Assembly (NCBI RefSeq): GCF_003020125.1
Contig: NZ_PYFW01000001.1
Coordinates: 1,488,001 to 1,552,000, forward strand
DNA: 64,000 nt
Reading direction: 5' to 3'
DNA from: Bradyrhizobium sp. MOS003
Lineage (GTDB): Bacteria; Pseudomonadota; Alphaproteobacteria; Rhizobiales; Xanthobacteraceae
Shown: positions 50,123 to 59,046 of the stretch, in pieces
Layout of the letters: each line of letters opens with the position of its first letter
How positions within the stretch are numbered: the stretch's first letter is position 1
Made by a program: the position numbers and the translations under genes
Notes under the pieces: model-generated
What the model saw: the letters and a program-made list of their open reading frames with translations, nothing else
What the model was told of the DNA's origin: nothing
Databases searched by the model: none

Positions 50123-51460
50123 ATGATCGGCGGCAACATCTCCCGGTGGACCATGACCTACTTCGCCGCGGCGTTGACCTGGTTGCTTGCCGCGCTCGCG
50201 CTGATGGCCGCCGGCATCGGTCATCCTGCGACGGACGTCGCGGCGCCGGACACGCTGGTTCTGGTGCATGTGATCTGCGTCGGTTGGTTGAGCACCGCGA
50301 TGTGCGGAGCGCTTTTTCAGTTCGTTCCCGTCCTCCTCGCCAAGCCCCTCTTCTCCGAAAGACTGGCCTTGCCGGCATTGGGCTTGTTGACCGCGGGGCT
50401 TATCGCGCTGCTCGCCGGGTTCATGGCTCTGGGTGGCCGCCTGCCTTCCGCCCCGTGGCTTCTGCCGCTCGGGGCCGTGCTGCTAGTCGCCGGCTTCGGC
50501 CTCGTGATCGTCGATCTCGGCCTGACCGCCTGGCTGCGGCCGACCGGTCCGGCACGTTTTGTCCTAGTCGGCCTAGCGTCTCTTTGCACGACCGTCACGT
50601 TCGGCGCGGTGTTCGCGTTCGCGCTGGCCGGATGGGCGGGGCCGGTCGGGGATGCCGTCCTGGCGCGCGGCATCCCGCTGCACGCGACCGCCGGGCTCGG
50701 CGGTTGGCTTACGTTGACGGCCATGGGCGTCAGCTATCGACTGCTCTCCATGTTCATGTTGGCGCCTGATGTGGAGGACCGCCAAAGTCGCCAGACGCTC
50801 GCGGCCGGCGGGCTCGCGGTCGCGGCCGCCGTTGGTGGCGGAGCCTTCGCGATCGGGCTCGGGATGGGACTGAATGCCGTGTTTTCTGTCGCCGCACTTC
50901 TCGGCCTGACGTGCGCCGCGCTCTACGGGCGCGACGTTGCCGGTGTCTTCAGGAGCCGCAAGCGACATCACCTCGAGCTGAACATGCGGATGGCAATGCT
51001 GTCGTTCGCGAGCCTGGCGGGGACGGCCGTGCTGGGGGTCGCGCTCGTTTCAATGGGGACGCTGCCGCTACATTTGGGCGCGTTCGCCTTCCTGACGGTG
51101 TTCGGCTGGCTCTCCGGCCTGGTGCTCGCCAAACTCTACAAGATCGTCGCCTTTCTCACCTGGCTCGAGACCTACGGCCCGGTGATGGGACGCGCGGCGA
51201 CGCCTCGCGTTCAGGATCTGGCCGCAGAGCAGAGGGCGACGAAGTGGTTTGCCATCTACTATCTCGCCGTCTGGGCAGGAACGCTCGCCCTTCTGGCGGG
51301 GGAACCGAGCGCGTTCCGGATAGCCGCGGCCGCGATGACAGTTGGCGTCATTGGCATCATCCACGAAATCATTCGAATCCGGCGGCTGGAAGACGTGGCG
51401 CCGCCGCTGCGCCTGCCGGCGGGCTCCGTCGCGCCGCATCTGTTGTTCGCCAAAACCTGA
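50123..51460 (+). CDS. Twelve-helix membrane protein, NnrS / heme-copper-oxidase-like
   Basis: A 445-residue polytopic protein. HVICVGWLSTAMCGALFQFV, the His in GIPLHATAGLGGWLTLTAMG, and TLPLHLGAFAFLTVFGWLSG recall the histidine-bearing helices of heme-copper oxidase subunit I and of NnrS, which are linked to nitrogen-oxide metabolism. The oxidase CuB motif is absent, so it is not itself an oxidase; heme or copper binding is an inference. It is the first of four tightly spaced genes with DUF2249, DUF59 and CcoG proteins, behind a FixK-type box. Likely role: protection against or sensing of NO, or metal-cofactor work for respiration. Confidence 0.7.
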   Translation: MIGGNISRWTMTYFAAALTWLLAALALMAAGIGHPATDVAAPDTLVLVHVICVGWLSTAMCGALFQFVPVLLAKPLFSERLALPALGLLTAGLIALLAGFMALGGRLPSAPWLLPLGAVLLVAGFGLVIVDLGLTAWLRPTGPARFVLVGLASLCTTVTFGAVFAFALAGWAGPVGDAVLARGIPLHATAGLGGWLTLTAMGVSYRLLSMFMLAPDVEDRQSRQTLAAGGLAVAAAVGGGAFAIGLGMGLNAVFSVAALLGLTCAALYGRDVAGVFRSRKRHHLELNMRMAMLSFASLAGTAVLGVALVSMGTLPLHLGAFAFLTVFGWLSGLVLAKLYKIVAFLTWLETYGPVMGRAATPRVQDLAAEQRATKWFAIYYLAVWAGTLALLAGEPSAFRIAAAAMTVGVIGIIHEIIRIRRLEDVAPPLRLPAGSVAPHLLFAKT

Positions 51461-51470
51461 GGAGATCGCA

Positions 51471-51980
51471 ATGACCGCTTACCTGGACGTCGATGTTCGT
51501 CCGATCCTGCGCGCCGGGGGCGAGCCGTTCTCGGCCATCATGGCCGCGCTCGAGCGTCTGGAACAAGGGCAGGGCGTACGCCTTTACGCGCCGTTCAAGC
51601 CGGTGCCGCTGTTCGCCGTGATGGCCGACAAGGGCTTCGCTCATTCGGCGAACGCAATGGAAGGCGGCGAATGGGAGGTACTCTTCACGCCTGCGGCAGC
51701 GAAGCCGGCGCAAGTTGCGGCTCTGTCGAACGGCTTCAACTTCGGCGCGTGGCCCGAGCCCCGCGTCAAACTTGACAATCGCGACCTGGAGCCACCGGAG
51801 CCGATGGTCCGGATCCTCGCTGCCGCCGACAAGCTTGAGCCAGGGGAGACCCTCTCGGCTCTTCTGCGGCGTGAGCCGGTGTTCTTGTTTCCACAGCTCG
51901 AAAGGCGCGGCTTCCGCTGGCTTGGCGGATTCGCATCCGACGGGGCAACCTACGAACTCACGGTGAGGGCGCCGTCGTGA
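51471..51980 (+). CDS. DUF2249 double-domain protein
   Basis: A 169-residue cytoplasmic protein with two DUF2249-like halves: YLDVDVRPILRAGGEPFSAI, APFKPVPLFAVMADKGFAHS, then LDNRDLEPPEPMVRILAAAD and RREPVFLFPQLERRGFRWLG. Each half has the (D)xRxLxPPEP...L and PxxLFxxLxxRG pattern. DUF2249 proteins are small TusA-like folds often beside nitrogen-oxide and hemerythrin genes; their chemistry is unknown. Starts 11 bases after the membrane protein with GGAGATCGCA in place, and its end overlaps the next gene by 4 bases. Confidence 0.8.
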   Translation: MTAYLDVDVRPILRAGGEPFSAIMAALERLEQGQGVRLYAPFKPVPLFAVMADKGFAHSANAMEGGEWEVLFTPAAAKPAQVAALSNGFNFGAWPEPRVKLDNRDLEPPEPMVRILAAADKLEPGETLSALLRREPVFLFPQLERRGFRWLGGFASDGATYELTVRAPS

Positions 51981-52291
51981 CGGACCATCTGGTCGAACGT
52001 GTCCGCGAGGCGCTACGCGTCGTGATCGATCCGGAGCTTGGTGAGAACATCGTCGACCTCGGTTTCATCTACGATATCGCGGCCTCGGGCGGTGCCGTCC
52101 GCATCAAGATGACGGCCACGACGCCGGGATGTCCAGCGACCTCCTTCCTGAGGGAAGGGGCGCAGGCGGCGGCATCCGCCGTCCCAGGGGTCGTTTCCGC
52201 CGACGTGGCGATGATCTTCGAGCCGGCCTGGACCCCCGACCTCATCGCGTCGTCGATCCGGGCTTCGCTCGGCTTTGCGGCTGTGAACTGA
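51977..52291 (+). CDS. DUF59/MIP18-type Fe-S assembly protein (PaaD/SufT-like)
   Basis: A 104-residue protein: VREALRVVIDPELGENIVDL, GFIYDIAASGGAVRIKMTAT and TPGCPATSFL, the last holding the conserved Cys of the family. MIP18-like proteins help insert Fe-S clusters. The start overlaps the DUF2249 stop (GTGA region at 51977). In this operon it may mature the CcoG protein, which has two 4Fe-4S sites, or the target of the whole operon. Confidence 0.85.
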   Translation: MTDHLVERVREALRVVIDPELGENIVDLGFIYDIAASGGAVRIKMTATTPGCPATSFLREGAQAAASAVPGVVSADVAMIFEPAWTPDLIASSIRASLGFAAVN

Positions 52292-52300
52292 CGGCGCGCC

Positions 52301-53725
52301 ATGGCGATCACCATCGAGATCGATCACGCGAAGACCAGGGCAAGGGCCGCTGCGATAGCCGGACTGCCGGTCGTGCCGCAGGCCGTCAAGGGGCCGATCC
52401 GGAGGCTCAAATGGGTCATCCTGCTGCTGACGCTCTCGATTTATTACGTCACGCCGTTCCTCCGCTGGAATCGTGGACCGAACGCGCCCGAGCAGGCGGT
52501 GTTGCTCGATTTTGCGAACGGGCGTCTCTACGCGTTCTTCATCGAGATCTGGCCGCAGGATCTTTATCTCGTCACCGGCCTTCTGGTGCTCGCGTCGACC
52601 ATCCTGATCCTTGCGAATGCGCTCGCGGGGCGCCTCTGGTGCGGCTTCGCATGTCCCCAGACTGTCTGGACCGATCTGTTCCTGCTCGTCGAGCGCTTGA
52701 TCGAGGGCGACAGGCGCCAGCGCCTCAAGAACATCGGAGCGCCTCTCACGGCGAAGCGGGCTTTTCAGTTGGTGGCCAAGCACGTGACCTGGCTTCTGAT
52801 CTCGCTCGCGACGGGCGGCACGCTGATCTTCTATTTCACGGACGCGCCGGATCTGCTCAGCGGTCTGATCGTGGGCGACGTGTCGGCCAACGCCCTCACC
52901 TGGATCGCGGTGTTCGCGGGCACGACGTACGGACTTGCGGGGTTCGCGCGCGAGCAGGTCTGCACGTTCATGTGCCCATGGCCTCGCCTGCAGGGTGCGA
53001 TCTGGGATCCCGAAGCCTATACCGTTAATTACCGCGATTACCGGGGCGAGCAGCGGACTTCGGCGAAGAAGGCGGCCGAGCTGCGCCTTCGCGGGGAGCC
53101 GGCAGGCGATTGCGTGGATTGCGGCCAGTGCGTGGCTGTCTGCCCGATCGGGATCGACATAAGGGAAGGCCCGAACTTCGCCTGCATCAACTGCGGTCTC
53201 TGCGTCGATGCGTGCGACGGCGTGATGACGAAGCTCGGGCGCCCGCGCGGCCTGATCGACTACGAAAGCTGGACCAACATCGAGCGGGGGCGCAACAAGG
53301 AGGCTCCTCGCAACCGCCTGCTGCGGCCGAAGACGATCGGTTTGACCGCGGCATGCATTGCGCTGGCGGGCACGATCGGCCTTGCGTTCGCAACGAAGAC
53401 CACCGCGACGCTCTCGGTCCAGCACGATCGCGACCCCGTCGCTGTCCGCCTGTCGGACGGCTCCCTGCGCAATGCTTACACGGTGAAGCTGCTCAACAAG
53501 TCGGCGAGTGCCCATCGGTACACGCTGTCCGTCGGCGGGATCGACGCGAAGCTGTCCATCGTCGGCAACGAGAGCCTCTCTCCGATCGAAGTCGCGCCGG
53601 ATTCCTCGGAGCAGCTGCGACTGACCTTGACGGCGGCGCAAGCGGCGCAGCGCGATGTCGTGTTCATCGCGCGTGACGAGACCGGCGGCTCGCTGTCCGC
53701 AGCGGATCGATTCGTCGAACGGTAG
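52301..53725 (+). CDS. ccoG: Cytochrome oxidase accessory protein CcoG/FixG
   Basis: A 474-residue membrane ferredoxin-like protein, known in cbb3 oxidase assembly as a copper reductase. Helices near 40, 85, 155, 190 and 345; the conserved CGFACPQTVWTDLF and CTFMCPWPRLQGAIWDPEAY; two 4Fe-4S sites, CVDCGQCVAVCPIG and CINCGLCVDACDG; and a C-terminal Ig-like periplasmic domain (TLSVQHDRDPVAVRLSDGSL). All cysteines are present. No ccoNOP, ccoI or ccoS genes are beside it, which is unusual; here it follows DUF59 by 9 bases and may serve the ba3-like oxidase or NosZ copper sites. Confidence 0.92.
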   Translation: MAITIEIDHAKTRARAAAIAGLPVVPQAVKGPIRRLKWVILLLTLSIYYVTPFLRWNRGPNAPEQAVLLDFANGRLYAFFIEIWPQDLYLVTGLLVLASTILILANALAGRLWCGFACPQTVWTDLFLLVERLIEGDRRQRLKNIGAPLTAKRAFQLVAKHVTWLLISLATGGTLIFYFTDAPDLLSGLIVGDVSANALTWIAVFAGTTYGLAGFAREQVCTFMCPWPRLQGAIWDPEAYTVNYRDYRGEQRTSAKKAAELRLRGEPAGDCVDCGQCVAVCPIGIDIREGPNFACINCGLCVDACDGVMTKLGRPRGLIDYESWTNIERGRNKEAPRNRLLRPKTIGLTAACIALAGTIGLAFATKTTATLSVQHDRDPVAVRLSDGSLRNAYTVKLLNKSASAHRYTLSVGGIDAKLSIVGNESLSPIEVAPDSSEQLRLTLTAAQAAQRDVVFIARDETGGSLSAADRFVER

Positions 53726-53876
53726 GCCCGACGGTCCTGCCGCAGCGCGGCATCCCACCCTTAGGACAGATGCCTCCCAGGGGAATTTTACTATTGCAGT
53801 GCGGACATCTCCGCGCCTCGTAGTATCGGGCGTCTTTGTTCCGACCGGTGCTGCCGACCCGGTTGGTGATGACCAT
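53664..53876 (-). CDS. Possible small zinc-ribbon protein (70 aa)
   Basis: MVITNRVGSTGRNKDARYYE then ARRCPHCNSKIPLGGICPKG with up to four Cys. It overlaps the end of ccoG on the other strand by about 60 bases, and I see no good ribosome site. Included because the Cys pattern is unlikely by chance; low confidence. Confidence 0.3.
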   Translation of the reverse strand: MVITNRVGSTGRNKDARYYEARRCPHCNSKIPLGGICPKGGMPRCGRTVGPTVRRIDPLRTASRRSRHAR

Positions 53877-54070
53877 CAATAGAATGATCGCTGCGGGCGA
53901 TTTTCTGTCCGCTGCCAGTGGCCAATTTAGGGCGTGGACTCAATAAACCGGGGACGCCGTTTGATGTCCGCTATGCCCCTGATAGCGGCGCGAAATCGGA
54001 ATGTCGCAGGACTTCCGCGTTGGGCCGTCAGCAGAAGTACGGTCGTACGGGTCGCGAGATGGTTCACGAA

Positions 54071-55951
54071 CTATTGGACAATAGGAAGCCTGATCCGGAA
54101 CGACGCACCGCCATGATCCCGATTTTCTGCCCTTATCTGCCCATTGTGGGCCTCGATAATCGTGCGCGCGATGGACAGCCCCATGCCCATGCCATCGGCT
54201 TTGCTGCTGTAGAACGGGTCGAAGACTTCTTTCAGTTTGTCTTCGGGAATGCCCGGCCCGCGATCCGACACGGACAACTCGGCAAATTTTTCGACGCGCG
54301 CAGTCCGGATGCTTATGATGCGGTTTTCGGTAGGTATCTCCTTCATCGCGTCGATCCCGTTCGTGACAAGGTTAAGAATGACTTGTTGGAGTTGAATGCG
54401 GTCGCCGAGGATCGGAAGCGCTTCCGGCGTGATCACACTAACCAGTTCGACCTTTCGTCCAACGCCAAGAACGAGTTCGACAGTCTCACCAACGAGATCA
54501 TTGAAGTCGAGGCTCTTCAGTTCAAAGGGTGCTTTTTTCAGCAGGCTCTTCATCCTCCGGATGACTTCGCTGGCGCGGCGGTCATCGCGCAGGATATCGC
54601 CGACGATCTCGTTCAGTTCCGCCATGTCGGGGCTCGGAGATTTCAGGATCACCTGAGCGGTTTCGGCATTGGTCAGAATAGCGCCGAGCGGCTGGTTGAT
54701 TTCATGAGCAATTGAGGCGGTCAGTTCGCCAGCCGTGGCGATGCGGTTGACATGGACAAGTTCCGCCGTGCGCTGCCTATACTGCACCTCGACAAGTTGA
54801 CGCCGACGATGTTCGTGTAGCAGGATAATAATAAATCCGGCCTGTATCACAAGAATCGCGACGACAGATGCGATCTGCCATGCATACCGTTCCCACACCG
54901 TCGGTTCTCGGAAGTAAACGGTACTTCCAGCAGGCAAATTGTTCTCGCTAATTCCCCAGCGCTGCATTTGCCGCCAATCGAACTTTGCAGCCGCGAATTC
55001 AATCGGACGGGTCTTGATGGCCCCCGCCCTTTCCCCCGAAAGGATTCGGTTCGCGACACTGGCCGTGATTGCACTGCTCTCCAACACGGAAAACATCGGC
55101 CCCCCAACGAGGGCGCCTTCAAAAAAGGAGCCGTCGTAAGAGAAGATGGGGGCAGAGGCTACGGAAGCCAACGCATTCAACGACTCGTTTTCTTCATGAG
55201 AGACACCTGCTGCATCCACATTCATCAAATGCCAGAGAATCGCGCTATGTGGCGGCAGTTTCGCTGCGTCCTTGAGAATGTCGGCAAAAGGCAACTCATC
55301 GTACCATTTCAAGACGATCCTGTTCGCAAAGGGAGCTAGTTGCCGCTGTATTTCCGCGTGCCAGAATACTTCGTTGGGAGATACTCCGTTCACGATTGCT
55401 AACGCTTTGGTATCCGGCAGCACTTGCAGGATAGTCTTGAGAATGGCAGCAAAATCGTGATCGACGGCTACGACCGTGTCGTTTTCCGAAAGTTGACTAA
55501 AATCGACGCGGCGCCTGTCAACAGCCGTGAAGATCATTGGGGTCGTTTGAAACAACTCGCTGCGATGCCTCTGGATAAAGCTTGCGGCGGGCGCTCCCAC
55601 CGCGATTATCAGGTCGAGTGGCTCCCTGAGATAGAGCGCCCGGAGATACTGAACCAACGGGATTTCGGGCTCTGCGTTGTCCGATCTTGCGCTGGTGAGC
55701 GAGAAGTCTGTGAAATCAATCGACGATTTTACCTGACGAATGGTTTCGGCTCGAATCGTGCGAGCATAATCGCTCCAAGGCTTGAATTGTGGTCCGAACG
55801 AATGCAACATCAGAACGCGTTTGGCTGCTGGATCGGCCGCCTGACTTTGGCGCACCGTCACCTGCAACAAAGCGATGGCCAGCACAGCGATGAAGCTCCG
55901 CGCGCGACAATTTCGCCATGATAAGGCAGTCGGCCAGAAACGCATTGCCAT
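54071..55951 (-). CDS. Sensor histidine kinase with periplasmic ABC-substrate-binding-like domain
   Basis: A 626-residue membrane kinase. Signal/anchor near 18-38; a periplasmic domain of the ABC_sub_bind type from about 44 (VLMLHSFGPQFKPWSDYART, LDLIIAVGAPAASFIQ, TTPMIFTAVDRRRVDF) to 340; one membrane helix near 357-378; then HisKA with His416 in SIAHEINQPLGA and HATPase_c with N, G1 (SDRGPGIPEDKL) and G2 (GMGMGLSIA) boxes. The periplasmic domain probably binds a small ligand, unknown. A receiver gene (56037) lies upstream on the same strand, the likely partner. The paralogue at 16675 is broken by one base. Confidence 0.9.
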   Translation of the reverse strand: MAMRFWPTALSWRNCRARSFIAVLAIALLQVTVRQSQAADPAAKRVLMLHSFGPQFKPWSDYARTIRAETIRQVKSSIDFTDFSLTSARSDNAEPEIPLVQYLRALYLREPLDLIIAVGAPAASFIQRHRSELFQTTPMIFTAVDRRRVDFSQLSENDTVVAVDHDFAAILKTILQVLPDTKALAIVNGVSPNEVFWHAEIQRQLAPFANRIVLKWYDELPFADILKDAAKLPPHSAILWHLMNVDAAGVSHEENESLNALASVASAPIFSYDGSFFEGALVGGPMFSVLESSAITASVANRILSGERAGAIKTRPIEFAAAKFDWRQMQRWGISENNLPAGSTVYFREPTVWERYAWQIASVVAILVIQAGFIIILLHEHRRRQLVEVQYRQRTAELVHVNRIATAGELTASIAHEINQPLGAILTNAETAQVILKSPSPDMAELNEIVGDILRDDRRASEVIRRMKSLLKKAPFELKSLDFNDLVGETVELVLGVGRKVELVSVITPEALPILGDRIQLQQVILNLVTNGIDAMKEIPTENRIISIRTARVEKFAELSVSDRGPGIPEDKLKEVFDPFYSSKADGMGMGLSIARTIIEAHNGQIRAENRDHGGASFRIRLPIVQ

Positions 55952-56036
55952 CCTAGTCCGGGCACTTAACCCGAGTGTTGGAACGATAAGGGCTCAATAA
56001 GATGATTGACAAGAAAAAGCGCTATCGGCGGTCGGG

Positions 56037-56426
56037 CTAGGGCGGATATCCGGTTTGGGTACTCGACCTTCGCTCAATCGGCTCTATCAGCGACTTGGCC
56101 GAGAACGGCTTTACCAGGTAGGCAAGGCACCCAGATTGAAGTGCAGTCTCGCGAATGAGTGGGCTGTCGTTTCCAGTCATGTAGATGACCGGTACATTAT
56201 TCCCGGCCACTTTGAGACGCCGTCTCACTTCGATCCCTGACCCATCACCCAAGTTTATGTCGAGCAGAACGCAAATTACCTCGTCGAAATCGGCGTGATT
56301 TTCGAAAGCACTCGCAGTCGGAAAGAGCAGGCTGCCGTAGCCGAACTGTCGCAGTATTCGACCTATACTTCGTAGCATACCGGGGTCGTCATCGACGACG
56401 AAAACAACGCCCTTATTTGAAGACAT
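56037..56426 (-). CDS. Single-domain response regulator next to the kinase
   Basis: A 129-residue receiver without output domain: VVDDDPGM, phospho-acceptor Asp56 in VLLDINLGDGSG, YMTGNDSP and the Lys in YLVKPFSAKSL. The ATG at 56426 begins it; longer frames have no similarity. It is 85 bases upstream of the kinase start, on the same strand, and has a FixK-type box 82 bases before it, so the pair may be switched on at low oxygen. Close paralogue at 23483. Confidence 0.88.
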   Translation of the reverse strand: MSSNKGVVFVVDDDPGMLRSIGRILRQFGYGSLLFPTASAFENHADFDEVICVLLDINLGDGSGIEVRRRLKVAGNNVPVIYMTGNDSPLIRETALQSGCLAYLVKPFSAKSLIEPIERRSSTQTGYPP

Positions 56427-56507
56427 CAAGCTCCACCCAACCCGGCCGAAGCGAACCCGCAACCCACTCACGCGGTGGTAAAATGTACGTTTGGCGGGCT
56501 CTTTCCT

Positions 56508-56521
56508 TTGACCTTAATCAA
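56508..56521 (-). promoter_or_regulatory. FixK/FNR-type box TTGACCTTAATCAA
   Basis: Consensus match 82 bases before the receiver gene at 56426. It ties the second two-component system to the same regulon as the 5-27 kb region. Confidence 0.7.
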
Positions 56522-56717
56522 GATCGCCGCTCTTCGCGGGGCATTCTGTCGCAGATGCTCGTTTCCACTTCCGCTCCGGGTCAAAAGCGTCGGTGGAAGT
56601 GAGGTAAGCTGGCTTCCGGTTTGCCAGCGAAAGCGGACATCGCGGCGGCTCATGCGGCGAATCCATTCAGACAGACGAAGCCTAGACAATCGTGAAAAGT
56701 AACTGCTAGTCATTCGG

Positions 56718-57023
56718 ATGGGTTGGATTCCGAATTGGCTGCGGGCAGATGTCAGGCTGCGGCCTCGGGCCGGCGCTCAGGTCGACTTACAACCACTGTC
56801 GGAGCGCGGCGGCCGATGGCTGAAGGCGAACTTGTTTCGCTTCCCGGGAGCGGTGTGGTCGCGGAAACGGGGCTGTGTGGAGCTGGCAGAGGGCGACGTG
56901 ATCGCGCTGCATCTCGTTATCAAGCGGATCACGGAGGCCGGGCTGAAGGTGCGGCTGGCGGGGCGCCTTCGCGGCTGGGACGGATCGTCGCCTGTTTGGA
57001 CTTTGCTGGTGCGCAAGCGTTAA
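56718..57023 (+). CDS. Hypothetical basic protein (101 aa)
   Basis: Reads MGWIPNWLRADVRLRPRAGA, GGRWLKANLFRFPGAVWSRK and VIALHLVIKRITEAGLKVRL, a basic mostly beta/alpha pattern, without signal peptide. Codon use is regular, which supports a true gene, but no ribosome site is obvious and I do not recognise the family. Confidence 0.4.
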   Translation: MGWIPNWLRADVRLRPRAGAQVDLQPLSERGGRWLKANLFRFPGAVWSRKRGCVELAEGDVIALHLVIKRITEAGLKVRLAGRLRGWDGSSPVWTLLVRKR

Positions 57024-57954
57024 CGGATCGGGCCACTCCTGATGCGCACGGCGACGAATGACGGCTGGGTTAGAGCGGTCGGTTTGGCAGCGCGCGCGGT
57101 GTCCGGTCTGCATTGGGAACGGAATTGCAGCGACCATGGTCTGCACGTCAACTACGGGGCATTGGCGTCAAGTTGGCCGCGCCTTTGCAAGGCCCGGTCT
57201 CACCCCCGACGGCCGACGTGCCGGCAAGCATCGTGTTCGGTCCGACGCTCCCGAGCGATGCCAGGGATGCTTTCCCGGACAATCAGTACAGCGCCGGGAT
57301 CGCGAAAACCTAACGCCGGCAGATACTGCCCTGTCGTAAGCTGCGAGGGCGGCGTCGGTTGATATCTCGACCATCTCTCGGAACCGTGCATCGCTCACCT
57401 GCGTGAAGCTTTGGCTTATGACTTCGTGCAAGGTCAGCATCGCTGACAGAAGGCTCCTTGGGCGTCGTTCGCCCCATAAGCTGACTGAATAAGTCCACTC
57501 GGTAGGTGTTCGCCGCGAGTTGCCAACCCAGTCTCCACTGCCTTGCGCATCTTTCCGGCTGCCCAAAACGCTTAACATTCGGTCAGAATAGCCGCGAGCT
57601 TTTCAAGAGCAAGTACGTGAGGCTCTCATCTCATTAGAGGCGCTATGTCTGTGGGTCCATAAGCAGCGACGCTGACCGAGCGGGACGACTTCCGCTTAAC
57701 CCTCGGAAGCTGACGATACGAGTACATGCCCTAATTCTCACCGTTTGACGTGGGGGGCGACAGTCCGGCTCCCGACCGCTTCAGGCGGCCCTGTTCAAGC
57801 CGAGGCACCTGGAGCGATCCGGTCCCGCCCGGCGGCGTTGTATCTACCCTAATTACCGGTATGTTTCGCCGGATTCGAGAAGAGCGCCGTCTGCTGATGC
57901 GGGCGCGGTCCCCACGGCCCGCCCAGGCCTCGATCCGGGCCTGCCTTTGGTATC
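57024..57954. other. Stretch with no convincing gene
   Basis: About 930 bases. The best frame (reverse, 57168-57578) includes LHEVISQSFTQVSDARFREM, which looks protein-like, but the rest is irregular and other frames overlap it. Probably decayed coding DNA. Confidence 0.4.
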
Positions 57955-58052
57955 CTACCGCTTCGCCAGGCCGAGCAACGGATGTCTGCTGAACGGATCC
58001 GCCTTCTCCGCCAGATCGCGCGCGCTGCGCGAAGCCGCTGTAGAAATTCCAT
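57955..58052 (-). pseudogene. Small helical protein, copy 2, frameshifted
   Basis: Reading across frames gives FYSGFAQRAR then DLAEKADPFSRHPLLGLAKR and a stop, the counterpart of the protein at 34463. The start ATG at 58052 is out of frame with the body, so one or two indels have occurred. It faces the zinc-ribbon gene at 58211 as its intact copy faces the one at 34831. Confidence 0.6.
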
Positions 58053-58210
58053 GACGCCACCCCGCAACACCACTGGATTTCGGTACGCTGTCAACGTGCC
58101 GTCAAGCGGCTGTGCGGCAGCCGTTACGTCCATTTCGCAGGACGGCCTTGCGCGAAGGCTTGTGCTGGACGCTGGGGTGCAACTAAGCTGGAAGGGCAGG
58201 GGAAAGACAA

Positions 58211-58396
58211 ATGTCTGTGCTTCAGGGGACCCGGAAGGCGTGCCCTTCGTGCGGGAGGCCTATGCAGCTTGCGGCCGACGCGGGCGGTCGCGATCACTAC
58301 GTCTGTTCGCGCTGCGAAGACGATCCGCTGCACGACCCGGCCGCTCTCAAGTGGGCAAATAGTCCGCTGAAGGCGCCGGTGGGCCCCGAGACATGA
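58211..58396 (+). CDS. Zinc-ribbon small protein (61 aa), copy 2
   Basis: MSVLQGTRKACPSCGRPMQL, then YVCSRCEDDPLHDPAALKWA; two CxxC pairs as in the paralogue at 34831, and the same DPLxDPAAxKWA motif. The ATG at 58211 follows GGGAAAGAC. Cytoplasmic. Unknown role; the shared divergent arrangement with the helical protein is the only functional hint. Confidence 0.65.
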   Translation: MSVLQGTRKACPSCGRPMQLAADAGGRDHYVCSRCEDDPLHDPAALKWANSPLKAPVGPET

Positions 58397-58419
58397 GCGG
58401 TCCCCGGCGGCAACGGCTA

Positions 58420-58683
58420 CTACGGGTCGCGGCGCTCCCGGTGCCGGAACGGATCGGCGGCGTCGTCATGACCTGAGCGGCTACTGAAGAACATCAGGGC
58501 CATGAGCCCGCACCCGACGAGAAGCGAGAAGAAGGTGCCTAGCCCCAACGCGATCCACCCGTGCTTGCCCATCTCGACGCCGCTGCTCGCACTCCACACC
58601 GACACGGCCCAGACGCCTGTGAGGATCAATACGGCGCCCAGGGCCACCAGCAGGACGATTTGACCGGGACTGAGACCTCTCAT
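58420..58683 (-). CDS. Small two-helix membrane protein (87 aa)
   Basis: Two hydrophobic segments (QIVLLVALGAVLILTGVWAV and IALGLGTFFSLLVGCGLMAL) with short hydrophilic ends; the C-terminus (SRSGHDDAADPFRHRERRDP) should be cytoplasmic. The ATG at 58683 was taken because the upstream part of the frame is irregular. It is downstream of the nos genes on the same strand and could be their last member, though a 103-base gap separates it from the preceding gene. Function unknown. Confidence 0.6.
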   Translation of the reverse strand: MRGLSPGQIVLLVALGAVLILTGVWAVSVWSASSGVEMGKHGWIALGLGTFFSLLVGCGLMALMFFSSRSGHDDAADPFRHRERRDP

Positions 58684-58786
58684 CGCTGCACCTGTTCGTG
58701 CCGGGACTGGGTGAACCGCGAACGCGAGCAGGCGTTCCGGTGTGCGGTGCGCGCGGGTCCCGAGCAGGCGGGATGGCCGCGTCTCA

Positions 58787-59014
58787 TCAGCGCCACCAGT
58801 TGTTGGCGGCGGCAACCGTCTGGAAGTGGACGGCCACCACGTGGGATGTTGCGATCAGTTGCTCCGAGTCCTGCTCATAAGCCGCCCGCAGACGCGTACG
58901 GACTTCGTCCGATGGCTGCGTGATCTTCACCGCCATTCGTGAGAGCTTTACGGCCAGTTCGAAGCCGGCCTGGGGTGTGTCGGTCTTCAACGACGGTAGC
59001 CAATTTTCGCTCAT
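58787..59014 (-). CDS. Small conserved hypothetical protein (75 aa)
   Basis: MSENWLPSLKTDTPQAGFEL, AVKLSRMAVKITQPSDEVRT and SEQLIATSHVVAVHFQTVAA; helical and soluble, no signal peptide. It lies 32 bases after the cytochrome c gene on the same strand, so it is probably transcribed with it and the nos genes. I know of no function. Confidence 0.6.
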   Translation of the reverse strand: MSENWLPSLKTDTPQAGFELAVKLSRMAVKITQPSDEVRTRLRAAYEQDSEQLIATSHVVAVHFQTVAAANNWWR

Positions 59015-59046
59015 GTGCCGTATCCTTTGTTGGGGGCTCAAAGTGC

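Noticed and set aside
50123..51460. A true heme-copper oxidase or NO reductase subunit I
   Set aside because: The histidine pairs for CuB/FeB and the full six-ligand set are not present; only a distant NnrS/oxidase-like resemblance remains.
52013..53758. A 581-codon reverse frame opposite ccoG
   Set aside because: Shadow of ccoG and the DUF59 gene in GC-rich DNA; composition and overlap make it non-coding.
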